Shown piece by piece: positions 1 through 7,999 of a stretch of 64,000 nt of DNA. The stretch is from Streptomyces smyrnaeus (GTDB lineage Bacteria > Actinomycetota > Actinomycetes > Streptomycetales > Streptomycetaceae), in the NCBI RefSeq assembly GCF_017676345.1, contig NZ_JAFFZM010000010.1, positions 186,001 through 250,000 on the forward strand, written 5' to 3'. A program made the position numbers and the translations under genes. Below the pieces are notes generated by a model. It had not been told where the DNA came from. It did not search any database and worked only from the letters and a program-made list of their open reading frames with translations. Each line of letters begins with the position of its first letter. The first letter of the stretch is position 1.

Positions 1-626
1 CGCGGGCGCTCGCGGAGTCGTTCGAGTTGAGCGACATCGACTGGCACGCCTCCCTGCGCGACGACTTGGGGGACGGCATGCGCATCACCACGCCGCCCGG
101 CACCCCGAAGACGCGGCTGATCCACCCCTTGGTGCACGATCTGACCGCCCGCCTGCGCGCCCACAACCGGCTGGCAGCGCCCCCGGCACGTATCCGCGTC
201 CGTATCGCGCTGCACGCCGGGGACGTCTGCCTGGGCCCGCGAGGCCAGGTCACCGGCCGACCGCTGGAAGTGCTCGCCCGGCTGCTCGACGCGGCTCCGG
301 CCCGGGCGGCGCTCGCCCGGGCCCCGGAAGCCGTGACCGCCTCGCTGCTCGTCTCCCAGCCCTTCTACGACGACACCGTGCACCACGGCTACCCCGGCAT
401 CGAGCCGGAGGCCTTCCGAAGGGTCTCTCTCGCGGAGAAGGAGTACGCCGCCGACGCCTGGCTGTATCTGCCCGGGCACGAGGGCGTCCCCCCGGTGCCC
501 GGACCGGCCGGTGCTCCGGCCCGGGCGGGCTCCGGCGAACCGAAGATGATCAACAAGGCGTCCGGGAACGGCGTCGTCTACGCGACCCAGAACGGTACCC
601 AGAACATTCACCACGGACGGCGGTGA
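1..626 (+). CDS. Class III cyclase-like signalling protein, 5' end cut by the window
   Basis: The frame is open from base 3, so the true start lies upstream; a TTG at 27 is not a convincing start. About 200 residues are visible. The segment RVRIALHAGDV followed by a GRPLEVLARLLDA stretch resembles the core of class III nucleotide cyclase domains, in the degenerate form found in actinobacterial conflict and signalling proteins; catalytic metal aspartates cannot be assigned. After a Pro/Ala/Gly-rich linker (about residues 152-172) the protein ends in an Asn/Gln/Gly-rich motif, N-K-A-x3-G-x-V-x-A-x-Q-x-G. The next gene, 25 bp downstream, has the same spacing of residues near its own C-terminus. 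Seen: domain-like core, linker and motif. Inferred: a nucleotide-sensing or effector protein that pairs with its neighbour through the motif. Function is otherwise unknown. Confidence 0.6.
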   Translation, partial: RALAESFELSDIDWHASLRDDLGDGMRITTPPGTPKTRLIHPLVHDLTARLRAHNRLAAPPARIRVRIALHAGDVCLGPRGQVTGRPLEVLARLLDAAPARAALARAPEAVTASLLVSQPFYDDTVHHGYPGIEPEAFRRVSLAEKEYAADAWLYLPGHEGVPPVPGPAGAPARAGSGEPKMINKASGNGVVYATQNGTQNIHHGRR

Positions 627-651
627 GCGCCGTGGACGGGGAGGAGCGCCG

Positions 652-1113
652 GTGAGTCAGGAACTGGCCGCAGTGGCCGAGGCCGGAGCCGCGGCGGTGG
701 TCGCGGCGATGGCCACGGAGGTGTGGCAGAGCACGAGGGCCGGGCTCCTTCGCCTCTTCCACCGCGGCGACGAGGAGCGCCGGGCGGCGCTCGCGGCCCA
801 ACTGGACAACAACGCGGCCCTGGTCGACGCCGCCGCAGCACCGGACGAGGTGCGGCGTGCCGTGCTCGCCTACTGGTCCGGGGAGTTGACGGCGCTGCTG
901 CACGCGGACTCCTCCCCTCGGCAGGCCCTCGCCCAGCTGGCCGCCGAGGTCGCCGCCGCCCTCCCGAAGGAGCGCGGGGCCGGCGTCTTCCAGCAGACCA
1001 ACACCGCGCACGACCTCGGCACCGTGCTCGCCGTCCAGCAGGGCGATCTGCACGCTAGCCGCCGTGCCGCGTCGGCACCGTCACCCGGGACGGGTCGTTG
1101 TTCGGGGAGCTGA
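652..1113 (+). CDS. Small helical protein with shared C-terminal motif
   Basis: A GTG at 652 is preceded by a good ribosome binding site (GGGGAGGAG at about 640-648). The 153-residue product is Ala/Leu/Arg-rich and probably helical over residues 1-115. I do not recognise a named family, though small proteins of this style sit beside cyclase-like and effector proteins in Streptomyces. Residues about 118-132 carry N-T-A-x3-G-x-V-x-A-x-Q-x-G, matching the C-terminal motif of the preceding gene at seven spaced positions. The last ~20 residues (Arg/Ser/Ala/Pro) overlap the end of the convergent hydrolase gene by 59 nt and look like read-through, so the natural 3' end may have been lost. Likely cotranscribed with the upstream gene. 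Confidence 0.6.
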   Translation: MSQELAAVAEAGAAAVVAAMATEVWQSTRAGLLRLFHRGDEERRAALAAQLDNNAALVDAAAAPDEVRRAVLAYWSGELTALLHADSSPRQALAQLAAEVAAALPKERGAGVFQQTNTAHDLGTVLAVQQGDLHASRRAASAPSPGTGRCSGS

Positions 1114-2671
1114 ACTCCAGGCGGGCGCCGTCCGGGTTGTACTCGGCGTAGAGCGGGTCGACGGTGTCGACGACGACGGCGAGCCGGTGGCCGGCGGGCA
1201 CGTCGTAGGAGGTGGAGAACAGCTCCAGGTCCACGCCGAACGGCTTGCCGGGGGTGCGGTCGTGGAAGGTGTAGGGGGCGTGGGTGATCAGCTTGCCGGT
1301 GCCGAGCGGGCCGACGTCGTAGAGGTGGGCGAAGAAGGTGCCGCTCTCCTTGTCGCTGGTCACCGTCGTGTGCAGCTTCGCCGTGCCCCGTACCCGGGTG
1401 GCCTGCGCATGGCGTTCGGACTGCCACACGGCGGCGCGGGAGCGCGGCAGCAGCGGTACGGAGACGACCGGCGGCAGCTTGAGGAACTGGTCGAGGATGC
1501 CGGTGAGGAAGACGGTGCCGCCGTTGGCGCCGGAGTCCTTGCCGGTGGCCAGCTCCTTCGTCCGGTCCAGTGGCACGGTGCGGCTGCCGGAGGGGACGTC
1601 CTGCCAGCTGCGGTAGCCCTCGTAGCCGCCGTTCGTCCGTGACTTGAGCTGGACGGGGGCCTCGGTGTCGATGCCGTTGTGCTCGTCCTTGAGATAGCGG
1701 TCGAACCACCGGTGCGCATGCGACCAGGTGTCGTTGGGGAGTCCGAGCAGACCGCTCGCCTCGGCGGTCGCATGGTCGCCGGGGCGGAACTCCAGCCGCT
1801 TGGGCCCGCGCAGCTTCTCGAAGAAGTCGGCGTACTGGTTGGGCGGGAAGATCGAGTCGTTCCAGGCGTTGCCGAGCATGATGGCGGCGCCGTTGTCGTT
1901 GATCTCGTCGAGGTAGGTCGCGGGGGAGCGCTTCTTGCCCCAAGCGATCATCTCGTCCTCCTTGGCCAGGTCGGAGGAGAGGAAGTTCTTCATGATCTCC
2001 CGCAGTTCGGGGCTCGGTCGGCCGGTGAGCTCGCCGGAGGCGCCGAGCAGCCCCGCCGCCTGGAGATGCTGGGTGCGACCGCTGTAGATGGCGCCGATCA
2101 GGTCGGCCCAGCCGCTGAGCGCGGTGACGGCCTTGATCCGCGGGTCGTGTCCGGCCGCCAGCAGACTGATGCCGGCGCCGTAGGAGACGCCGCCCATGCC
2201 GATCCGGTCCTTGTCGGCGGGGGTGTGGGCCAGTGCCCAGTCGATGACGCGGGAGGCGTCGGCGATGTCCTTGGGGCCGGCGGTCTCGATCAGGCCGCCG
2301 GACTGCCAGAAGCCGCGGGAGTTGTAACTGACCACCACATAGCCGGAGTCGGCGAGTTTCTTGGCCTGCGCGAGATATTCGATCTGCGGGCTGGCCCAGC
2401 TGGTGGGCAGCACGATCAGCGGGTAGGTGCGGGTGGCGGCCGGGTGTGCGGTGGCGCCCTCGGGGAGGAAGACGTTGCCCTTGAGGGTGATGCCGCCGTC
2501 ACCTTCGATGTCGACGAAGTCGACACCGGTGACGGCTGCCGCTGCCGGCCGGGCCGTCGCGGTGGGCTGTGCCGTCGCGGTGGGGGCGAGGGCCAGGCCG
2601 CTGGTGAAGAGCGTCCCGGACAGGAGGACGGCGGCGGTACGGACGTGCCCTGAGGTGGGGGAGGGGCGCAT
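1055..2671 (-). CDS. Secreted CocE/NonD-type alpha/beta hydrolase (peptidase S15-like)
   Basis: 538 residues. An N-terminal signal peptide is visible: Arg at 2 and 11, a hydrophobic stretch at 13-30 and a likely cleavage after ATA-34, so the enzyme is probably exported. The alpha/beta hydrolase core has the nucleophile elbow G-V-S-Y-G at Ser163; Asp273 (WND) and His301 (PGDH) fit the rest of a catalytic triad. The C-terminal third is beta-rich, as in the jelly-roll domain of X-Pro dipeptidyl peptidases and cocaine esterases. Known of the family: hydrolysis of acyl esters or X-Pro dipeptides. The exact substrate cannot be told. The ATG at 2671 places the signal peptide correctly. It is transcribed divergently from the pyrimidine-degradation operon. 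Confidence 0.85.
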   Translation of the reverse strand: MRPSPTSGHVRTAAVLLSGTLFTSGLALAPTATAQPTATARPAAAAVTGVDFVDIEGDGGITLKGNVFLPEGATAHPAATRTYPLIVLPTSWASPQIEYLAQAKKLADSGYVVVSYNSRGFWQSGGLIETAGPKDIADASRVIDWALAHTPADKDRIGMGGVSYGAGISLLAAGHDPRIKAVTALSGWADLIGAIYSGRTQHLQAAGLLGASGELTGRPSPELREIMKNFLSSDLAKEDEMIAWGKKRSPATYLDEINDNGAAIMLGNAWNDSIFPPNQYADFFEKLRGPKRLEFRPGDHATAEASGLLGLPNDTWSHAHRWFDRYLKDEHNGIDTEAPVQLKSRTNGGYEGYRSWQDVPSGSRTVPLDRTKELATGKDSGANGGTVFLTGILDQFLKLPPVVSVPLLPRSRAAVWQSERHAQATRVRGTAKLHTTVTSDKESGTFFAHLYDVGPLGTGKLITHAPYTFHDRTPGKPFGVDLELFSTSYDVPAGHRLAVVVDTVDPLYAEYNPDGARLEFSSPNNDPSRVTVPTRHGG

Positions 2672-2737
2672 GCGCTGCTCCAGATGTCGAGGGTGACCCA
2701 GGGGTGGGGGTGAAAGTGACTGGAGAGTAAGCGCGTT

Positions 2738-2769
2738 GGGCTACCCGGGGTAACCCGCCAGTAGGTTAC
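2738..2769. promoter_or_regulatory. Overlapping inverted repeats in the divergent promoter region
   Basis: Between the secreted hydrolase (start 2671) and the amidohydrolase operon (start 2916) lies a 19-bp imperfect palindrome at 2738-2756, GGGCTACCC-G-GGGTAACCC (one mismatched pair per arm). Overlapping it is GTAACC at 2750-2755 with its complement GGTTAC at 2764-2769. These dyads look like a binding site for a TetR- or GntR-type repressor. Which of the two genes is controlled, and by what, is not visible; no regulator gene is adjacent. Confidence 0.35.
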
Positions 2770-2915
2770 GGACCGGTAAAGGGATGCGCCGCCCGCCGCT
2801 CCGTACGGGTTCTTGTCAGGCGGGCAGAGGGGACTTACGGTCTCAACCTCACGTATATCTACGCGTGTCGAACTGGCTGCCGCCCTCGAGAGACGTCCTC
2901 GTGAAGGAGCTGCTC

Positions 2916-3758
2916 ATGCCCGACCTTGTACGTGCCGCGCTGGTACAGGCGACCTGGACAGGCGACACCGAGTCGATGATCGCCAAGCACGAGGAGCACG
3001 CCCGCGAGGCCGCCCGCCGGGGCGCGCGGATCATCGGCTTCCAGGAAGTCTTCAACGCCCCCTACTTCTGCCAGGTGCAGGAGCCCGAGCACTACCGCTG
3101 GGCCGAGCCGGTCCCGGACGGCCCCACCACCCGGCGGATGTGCCGACTGGCGCAGGAGACCGGCATGGTCGTCGTCTCCCCGGTCTTCGAGATCGACGGC
3201 TCCGGCTTCTACTACAACACCGCCGCCGTCATCGACGCCGACGGCACCGTGCTCGGCACCTACCGCAAGCACCACATTCCGCAGGTCAAGGGGTTCTGGG
3301 AGAAGTACTACTTCCGCCCCGGCAACCTCGGTTGGCCGGTGTTCGAGACCGCTGTCGGCAAGGTCGGCGTCTACATCTGCTACGACCGCCACTTCCCCGA
3401 GGGCTGGCGTGCCCTGGGGCTGGGCGGCGCGCAGCTCGTCTACAACCCCTCGGCCACCTCGCGCGGCCTGTCCGCCCATCTGTGGCAGCTCGAACAGCCC
3501 GCCGCCGCCGTCGCCAACGAGTACTTCGTCGCCGCCATCAACCGCGTCGGCGTCGAGGAGCTGGGCGACAACGACTTCTACGGGACGAGCTACTTCGTCG
3601 ACCCGCGCGGCCAGTTCGTCGGGGACGTCGCCTCGGACAAGGAGGAGGAGCTGCTGGTCCGCGACCTGGACCTGAACCTGATCGACGAAGTGCGGCAGCA
3701 GTGGGCCTTCTACCGGGACCGACGCCCCGACGCCTACGAAGGGCTGGTGCAGCCGTGA
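2916..3758 (+). CDS. Beta-ureidopropionase-like carbon-nitrogen hydrolase (nitrilase superfamily)
   Basis: 280 residues from the ATG at 2916, which has GAAGGAG upstream; a GTG at 2901 is in frame but would include the binding site. The nitrilase-superfamily triad is present: Glu44 (GFQE), Lys118 (YRKHH) and Cys155 (YICYDRHF). Members with this pattern hydrolyse N-carbamoyl-beta-alanine to beta-alanine, CO2 and ammonia, the last step of reductive pyrimidine degradation. The context agrees: the next genes are an aminotransferase able to use beta-alanine and a dihydropyrimidinase. The stop overlaps the next start (GTGA at 3755-3758), so translation is probably coupled. N-carbamoyl-D-amino-acid hydrolysis is the main alternative. 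Confidence 0.88.
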   Translation: MPDLVRAALVQATWTGDTESMIAKHEEHAREAARRGARIIGFQEVFNAPYFCQVQEPEHYRWAEPVPDGPTTRRMCRLAQETGMVVVSPVFEIDGSGFYYNTAAVIDADGTVLGTYRKHHIPQVKGFWEKYYFRPGNLGWPVFETAVGKVGVYICYDRHFPEGWRALGLGGAQLVYNPSATSRGLSAHLWQLEQPAAAVANEYFVAAINRVGVEELGDNDFYGTSYFVDPRGQFVGDVASDKEEELLVRDLDLNLIDEVRQQWAFYRDRRPDAYEGLVQP

Positions 3759-5116
3759 GCCGGGAGCCGGAGCCGGCGGCCGGCGCCCGTACCGACAGCC
3801 ACCGCGGCGCCGAGGTCCACCGCGAACTGCACGCCCGGCACCGGGCGGTGCTGCCCGGCTGGCTCGCGCTCTACTACGACGAGCCCCTGGAGCTCACCCA
3901 CGGCGAGGGCCGCCATGTCTGGGACGCCCGAGGCCGCCGCTACCTCGACTTCTTCGGCGGCATCCTCACCACCATGACGGCGCACGCGCTGCCCGAGGTC
4001 ACCAAGGCCGTCGCCGAGCAGGCCGGACGCGTCCTGCACACCTCCACCCTCTATCTCAACCGCCCCATGGTGGAGCTCGCCGAGCGCATCGCCGCGCTCT
4101 CCGGCATCCCCGACGCGCGGGTCTTCTTCACCACCTCGGGCACCGAGGCCAACGACGCCGCGCTGCTGCTGGCCACCACCTACCGCCGGTCCAACCAGGT
4201 CCTGGCGATGCGCAACAGCTACCACGGCCGGTCCTTCTCCACCGTCGGCATCACCGGCAACCGCACCTGGTCGCCCACCTCCCTCTCGCCCCTGCAGACC
4301 CTCTACGTACACGGCGGCGTCCGCACCCGCGGCCCCTTCGCGCACCTGGACGACGACGCGTTCATCCGAGCCTGCGTCGCCGACCTGGCGGACATGCTGG
4401 GCCAGGCACGCCCGGAGGTCGCCGCGCTGATCGCCGAACCCGTGCAGGGCGTCGGCGGCTTCACCTCGCCGCCCGACGGCCTCTACGCCGCCTTCCGCGA
4501 AGTCCTCCGGCAGCACGGCATCCTGTGGATCAGCGACGAGGTGCAGACCGGCTGGGGCAGGACGGGCGACCACTTCTGGGGCTGGCAGGCGCACGGCGCC
4601 GCGGGGCCGCCCGACATGCTCACCTTCGCCAAGGGCATCGGCAACGGCATGTCGGTCGGCGGGGTCGTCGCCCGCGCCGAGATCATGAACTGCCTGGACG
4701 CCAACTCCATCTCCACCTTCGGCGGCAGCCCCGTCACCATGGCCGCCGCCAACGCCAACCTCAACCACGTCCTCGAACACGACCTCCAGGGCAACGCACG
4801 CCGCGTCGGCGGTCTGCTGCTGGAGCGGCTGCGTGCCGCGTGCGCCGGGCTCGGTGTCGTCCGGGAGGTACGCGGCAGAGGATTGATGGCCGGAATCGAA
4901 CTGGTCGTCCCCGGCACCGAGGAGCCCTCGCCCGAGGCCGCCTCGATCGTGCTGGAGGCGGCCCGCGAGGGCGGCGTCCTCATCGGCAAGGGAGGCGGTC
5001 ACGCCACCTCCAGCGTGCTGCGGATCGCCCCGCCGCTCACGCTGACCGTCGCCGAGGCCGAAGAGGGCGCCGCCGTGCTGGAGAGCGCGTTGCGCGCCGC
5101 CGACAGTGCGATGTGA
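3755..5116 (+). CDS. Class III (omega) aminotransferase, probably for beta-alanine
   Basis: 453 residues from the GTG at 3755, which overlaps the upstream stop by four bases. It is a fold-type I PLP enzyme of the class III aminotransferase family. TTSGTEAND binds the cofactor phosphate, SDEVQTGWGRTG carries the ring-binding Asp, and Lys293 in TFAKGIGNG is the Schiff-base lysine. The subgroup resembles AGXT2/omega-amino acid:pyruvate transaminases. Lying between ureidopropionase and dihydropyrimidinase genes, it most likely converts beta-alanine (from uracil) or beta-aminoisobutyrate (from thymine) to the semialdehyde. Substrate preference is an inference from context. Confidence 0.85.
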   Translation: MSREPEPAAGARTDSHRGAEVHRELHARHRAVLPGWLALYYDEPLELTHGEGRHVWDARGRRYLDFFGGILTTMTAHALPEVTKAVAEQAGRVLHTSTLYLNRPMVELAERIAALSGIPDARVFFTTSGTEANDAALLLATTYRRSNQVLAMRNSYHGRSFSTVGITGNRTWSPTSLSPLQTLYVHGGVRTRGPFAHLDDDAFIRACVADLADMLGQARPEVAALIAEPVQGVGGFTSPPDGLYAAFREVLRQHGILWISDEVQTGWGRTGDHFWGWQAHGAAGPPDMLTFAKGIGNGMSVGGVVARAEIMNCLDANSISTFGGSPVTMAAANANLNHVLEHDLQGNARRVGGLLLERLRAACAGLGVVREVRGRGLMAGIELVVPGTEEPSPEAASIVLEAAREGGVLIGKGGGHATSSVLRIAPPLTLTVAEAEEGAAVLESALRAADSAM

Positions 5117-5150
5117 GGGGCTGCCCCTGTCTGCCGTCGACACCGTGCAG

Positions 5151-5194
5151 GTGGGTTGTGGCTTGTCGCGCAGTTCCCCGCGCCTCTTCGGGCG
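5151..5194. repeat. Dispersed Streptomyces extragenic repeat with hairpin
   Basis: The gap between the aminotransferase and the hydantoinase contains GGTTGTGGCTTGTCGCGCAG, then TTCCCCGCGCC and a short hairpin (GCGCC, loop, GGGCGC). From memory, near-identical stretches recur in intergenic spaces across many Streptomyces genomes. It is not coding, and here it sits inside an operon just upstream of the hydantoinase ribosome binding site. Confidence 0.45.
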
Positions 5195-5218
5195 CAGAGC
5201 ACTCAGGAGGGCAACCGT

Positions 5219-6622
5219 ATGACCCTGACGACCCTGATCAAGGGCGGCCTCGTCGTCACCGCCGCCGACGAGACGGAGGCCGACGTCCTCGTCGAGGACG
5301 GCCGAATCGCCGCCGTCGTCGCCCGCAACAGCACCGCCGCCGCGTCACTGACCGCCGACCGCACCCTGGACGCCACCGACAGATACGTCATCCCGGGCGG
5401 CGTCGACGCGCACACCCATATGGACTTCCCGTTCGGCGGCACCTTCTCCAGCGACGACTTCGAGACCGGCACCCGGGCCGCCGCCTGGGGCGGCACCACG
5501 ACCATCGTCGACTTCGCCGTGCAGACCAAGGGCCATGCGCTGCGCGAGGGGCTGGACCGGTGGCACGCCAAGGCCGACGGCCGGTGCGCCGTCGACTACG
5601 CCTTCCATATGATCCTCTCCGATGTGAACGAGGGCACCCTCAAGGAGATGGACGCCCTGGTGGAGGAGGGCGTCACCTCGTTCAAGATGTTCATGGCCTA
5701 CCCGGGTGTCTTCTACAGCGACGACGGCCAGATCCTGCGCGCCATGCAGCGCACCGCCGCCAACGGCGGGCTGACGATGATGCACGCCGAGAACGGCATC
5801 GCCATCGACGTCCTGGTCGAACAGGCCCTCGCGGCGGGCCGTACCGACCCCCGCCACCACGGGGAGGTCCGCAAGGCGCTGCTGGAGGCCGAGGCCACGC
5901 ACCGGGCCATCCAGCTGGCCCGGGTCGCCGGATCGCCGCTGTACGTCGTGCACGTCTCGGCGAGCGAAGCGGTCGAACAGCTGGCCGCCGCGCGCGGTAT
6001 GGATCTGCCCGTCTTCGGCGAGACCTGCCCGCAGTACCTCTATCTGAGCACCGACAACCTCGCCGAGCCCGACTTCGGCGGCGCCAAGTACGTGTGCAGC
6101 ACCCCGCTGCGCCCCCGCGAGCACCAGGCGGCGCTGTGGCGGGCGCTGCGCACCGACGACCTCCAGGTCGTCTCCACCGACCACTGCCCGTTCTGCTTCA
6201 CCGGCCAGAAGGAGCTCGGCAGGGGGGACTTCTCCAAGATCCCCAACGGTATGCCCGGCGTGGAGCACCGGATGGACCTGCTCCACCAGGCCGTCGTGGA
6301 CGGCCATCTCACCCGGCGCCGCTGGATCGACCTGGCCTGCACCACCCCGGCACGGATGTTCGGCCTCCACCCGAAGAAGGGCACCCTGGCCCCCGGAGCG
6401 GACGCGGACATCGTCATCTACGACCCGCGGGCGGAACAGACCCTCTCGGCCGAGACCCACCATATGAACGTCGACTACTCCGCCTACGAGGGCAAACGGC
6501 TCACCGGCCGCGTCGAGACCGTCCTCTCCCGGGGCGAACCGGTCGTGGAACGGGGCAGCTACTCGGGCCGGGCGGGGCACGGCAGGTACGTCCCGCGCGG
6601 GATCTGCCAGCTTCTCAACTGA
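5219..6622 (+). CDS. hydA: Dihydropyrimidinase / D-hydantoinase
   Basis: 467 residues from the ATG at 5219, with CAGGAGG seven bases upstream. It belongs to the cyclic amidohydrolase (TIM-barrel metallohydrolase) family. The binuclear zinc site is complete: His65 and His67 (AHTHMDFPF), the carboxylated Lys156 (SFKMFMAYPG), a histidine in YVVHVSAS, and Asp321 in STDHCPF. The enzyme opens dihydrouracil, dihydrothymine or 5-substituted hydantoins to the N-carbamoyl amino acid, which the amidohydrolase two genes upstream would then cleave. Length is normal for the family. It is separated from the aminotransferase by about 100 nt containing a dispersed repeat. Confidence 0.92.
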   Translation: MTLTTLIKGGLVVTAADETEADVLVEDGRIAAVVARNSTAAASLTADRTLDATDRYVIPGGVDAHTHMDFPFGGTFSSDDFETGTRAAAWGGTTTIVDFAVQTKGHALREGLDRWHAKADGRCAVDYAFHMILSDVNEGTLKEMDALVEEGVTSFKMFMAYPGVFYSDDGQILRAMQRTAANGGLTMMHAENGIAIDVLVEQALAAGRTDPRHHGEVRKALLEAEATHRAIQLARVAGSPLYVVHVSASEAVEQLAAARGMDLPVFGETCPQYLYLSTDNLAEPDFGGAKYVCSTPLRPREHQAALWRALRTDDLQVVSTDHCPFCFTGQKELGRGDFSKIPNGMPGVEHRMDLLHQAVVDGHLTRRRWIDLACTTPARMFGLHPKKGTLAPGADADIVIYDPRAEQTLSAETHHMNVDYSAYEGKRLTGRVETVLSRGEPVVERGSYSGRAGHGRYVPRGICQLLN

Positions 6623-6641
6623 ACACGGACTCGTAAGGGGT

Positions 6642-7658
6642 ATGCCCATGGACTTCGGACTCGTCCTCCAGACGGATCCGCCCGGCGCCGCGACCGTCGC
6701 GCTGATGCGGCAGGCCGAGCGCAACGGTTTCCGGTACGGCTGGACGTTCGACTCACCGGTGCTGTGGCAGGAGCCGTACGTCCTCCACAGCCGCATCCTC
6801 GCCGAGACGGAGCGGCTGGTCGTCGGGCCCATGGTCACCAACCCCGGCACCCGCTCCTGGGAGGTGACCGCCTCCACCTTCGCCACCTTGAACGAGATGT
6901 ACGGCAACCGCACCGTGTGCGGTATCGGCCGCGGCGACTCGGCCATGCGGGTCGCCGGGCGCCCGCCCACCACCCTGGCCAGGCTGGGGGAGGCCATGCG
7001 GACCATCCGCGACCTGGCCGAGGGCCGCGAGGCGGTGGTGGACGGCACCGCGTTGCGGCTGCCGTGGGTCCGTGACGGCCGGCTGCCGGTGTGGATGGCC
7101 GCCTACGGTCCCAAGGCGCTGGCGCTGGCCGGCCGGGAGGCGGACGGGTTCATCCTGCAACTCGCCGACCCGCTGCTGACCGCGTGGATGGTCGGCGCCG
7201 TCCGGGAGGCCGCGGTGCAGGCGGGCCGGGACCCGGCCGAGATCACCGTCTGCGTGGCCGCGCCCGCCTATGTGTGCGAGGACACCCCGGAAGCACTCGC
7301 GCACGCCCGGGAGCAGTGCCGCTGGTTCGGCGGCATGGTCGGCAACCATGTCGCCGACCTCGTCGCGCGGTACGGCGAGCGCTCCGAGGCGGTACCCGCG
7401 GCGCTCACCTCCTACATCAAGGAACGCGCCGGTTACGACTACGCGCACCACGGCCGGGCCGGCAACCCGGACACCGCGTTCGTGCCCGACGAGATCGTGG
7501 ACCGGTTCTGTGTGCTGGGTCCGCCGCAGGCCCATGTTGACCGGCTGCGCGAGCTGTCCGGGCTCGGCGTGGACCAGTTCGCGCTGTACGCGATGCACGA
7601 TGCGAGGGAGTACGCCGTCGACGTGTACGGCTCCGAGATCCTCCCGGCGCTGGGTTAG
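6642..7658 (+). CDS. LLM-class F420/flavin-dependent oxidoreductase
   Basis: 338 residues. The start is the ATG at 6642 (a second in-frame ATG is at 6648) behind TAAGGGG. It is a luciferase-like (LLM) TIM-barrel oxidoreductase: GPMVTNPGTRSWEV, GIGRGDSAMRV and the C-terminal FGGMVGNHV/YDYAHHG segment fit the F420-type subfamily modelled as TIGR03842. It follows the dihydropyrimidinase by 19 nt and closes the operon. Its substrate is unknown. No pyrimidine dehydrogenase is encoded here, so a role in reducing or oxidising a pyrimidine-derived compound is possible but unproven. Confidence 0.8.
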   Translation: MPMDFGLVLQTDPPGAATVALMRQAERNGFRYGWTFDSPVLWQEPYVLHSRILAETERLVVGPMVTNPGTRSWEVTASTFATLNEMYGNRTVCGIGRGDSAMRVAGRPPTTLARLGEAMRTIRDLAEGREAVVDGTALRLPWVRDGRLPVWMAAYGPKALALAGREADGFILQLADPLLTAWMVGAVREAAVQAGRDPAEITVCVAAPAYVCEDTPEALAHAREQCRWFGGMVGNHVADLVARYGERSEAVPAALTSYIKERAGYDYAHHGRAGNPDTAFVPDEIVDRFCVLGPPQAHVDRLRELSGLGVDQFALYAMHDAREYAVDVYGSEILPALG

Positions 7659-7661
7659 GGA

Positions 7662-7967
7662 TCACTCGTTCTGCTTCTCGTAGACCAGCGGCTGGTAGTC
7701 GGGGTGCCGGCGGATGTAGTTGGCGAAGAACGGGCACACCGGCGCCACCTTCTCGCCCGCCTCCTGTGCCGTCTCCAGGATGTGGTGCGAGAGAGCGCCG
7801 CCCACCCCCTGGCCCTCGTACTCGGGCTCGACCTCCGTGTGCGTCACCGCGATGACGCCGGGCGCGCGGAGATACTGCGCGATCCCCGCGAGGGAACCGC
7901 CGATCCGTGCCTCGTAGCGGCCCTCGGCGGCGTTGTCGGAGATCTCCGGTTGCTGCTCTCCGGCCAT
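7662..7967 (-). CDS. Short GNAT-type N-acetyltransferase (YjdJ-like)
   Basis: 101 residues from the ATG at 7967. It matches the short acetyltransferase family (PF14542 type): a compact beta-sheet start (GRYEARIGGSLAG), then the acetyl-CoA pyrophosphate-binding loop in VEPEYEGQGVGGALSHH, and the typical ending CPFFANYIRRHPDYQPL. These proteins are about half the size of ordinary GNAT enzymes. The substrate is unknown. It converges with the LLM oxidoreductase (3-nt gap) and lies 32 nt downstream of the DsbA-like gene, so the two are probably cotranscribed. Confidence 0.85.
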   Translation of the reverse strand: MAGEQQPEISDNAAEGRYEARIGGSLAGIAQYLRAPGVIAVTHTEVEPEYEGQGVGGALSHHILETAQEAGEKVAPVCPFFANYIRRHPDYQPLVYEKQNE

Positions 7968-7999
7968 GCTGCTCCCTCGCTGTCGTCGGCTGCCGGCTG

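Noticed and set aside
2784-2915. Longer amidohydrolase beginning at ATG 2784
   Set aside because: The extra 44 residues do not resemble the family, and the ATG at 2916 has a good ribosome binding site.
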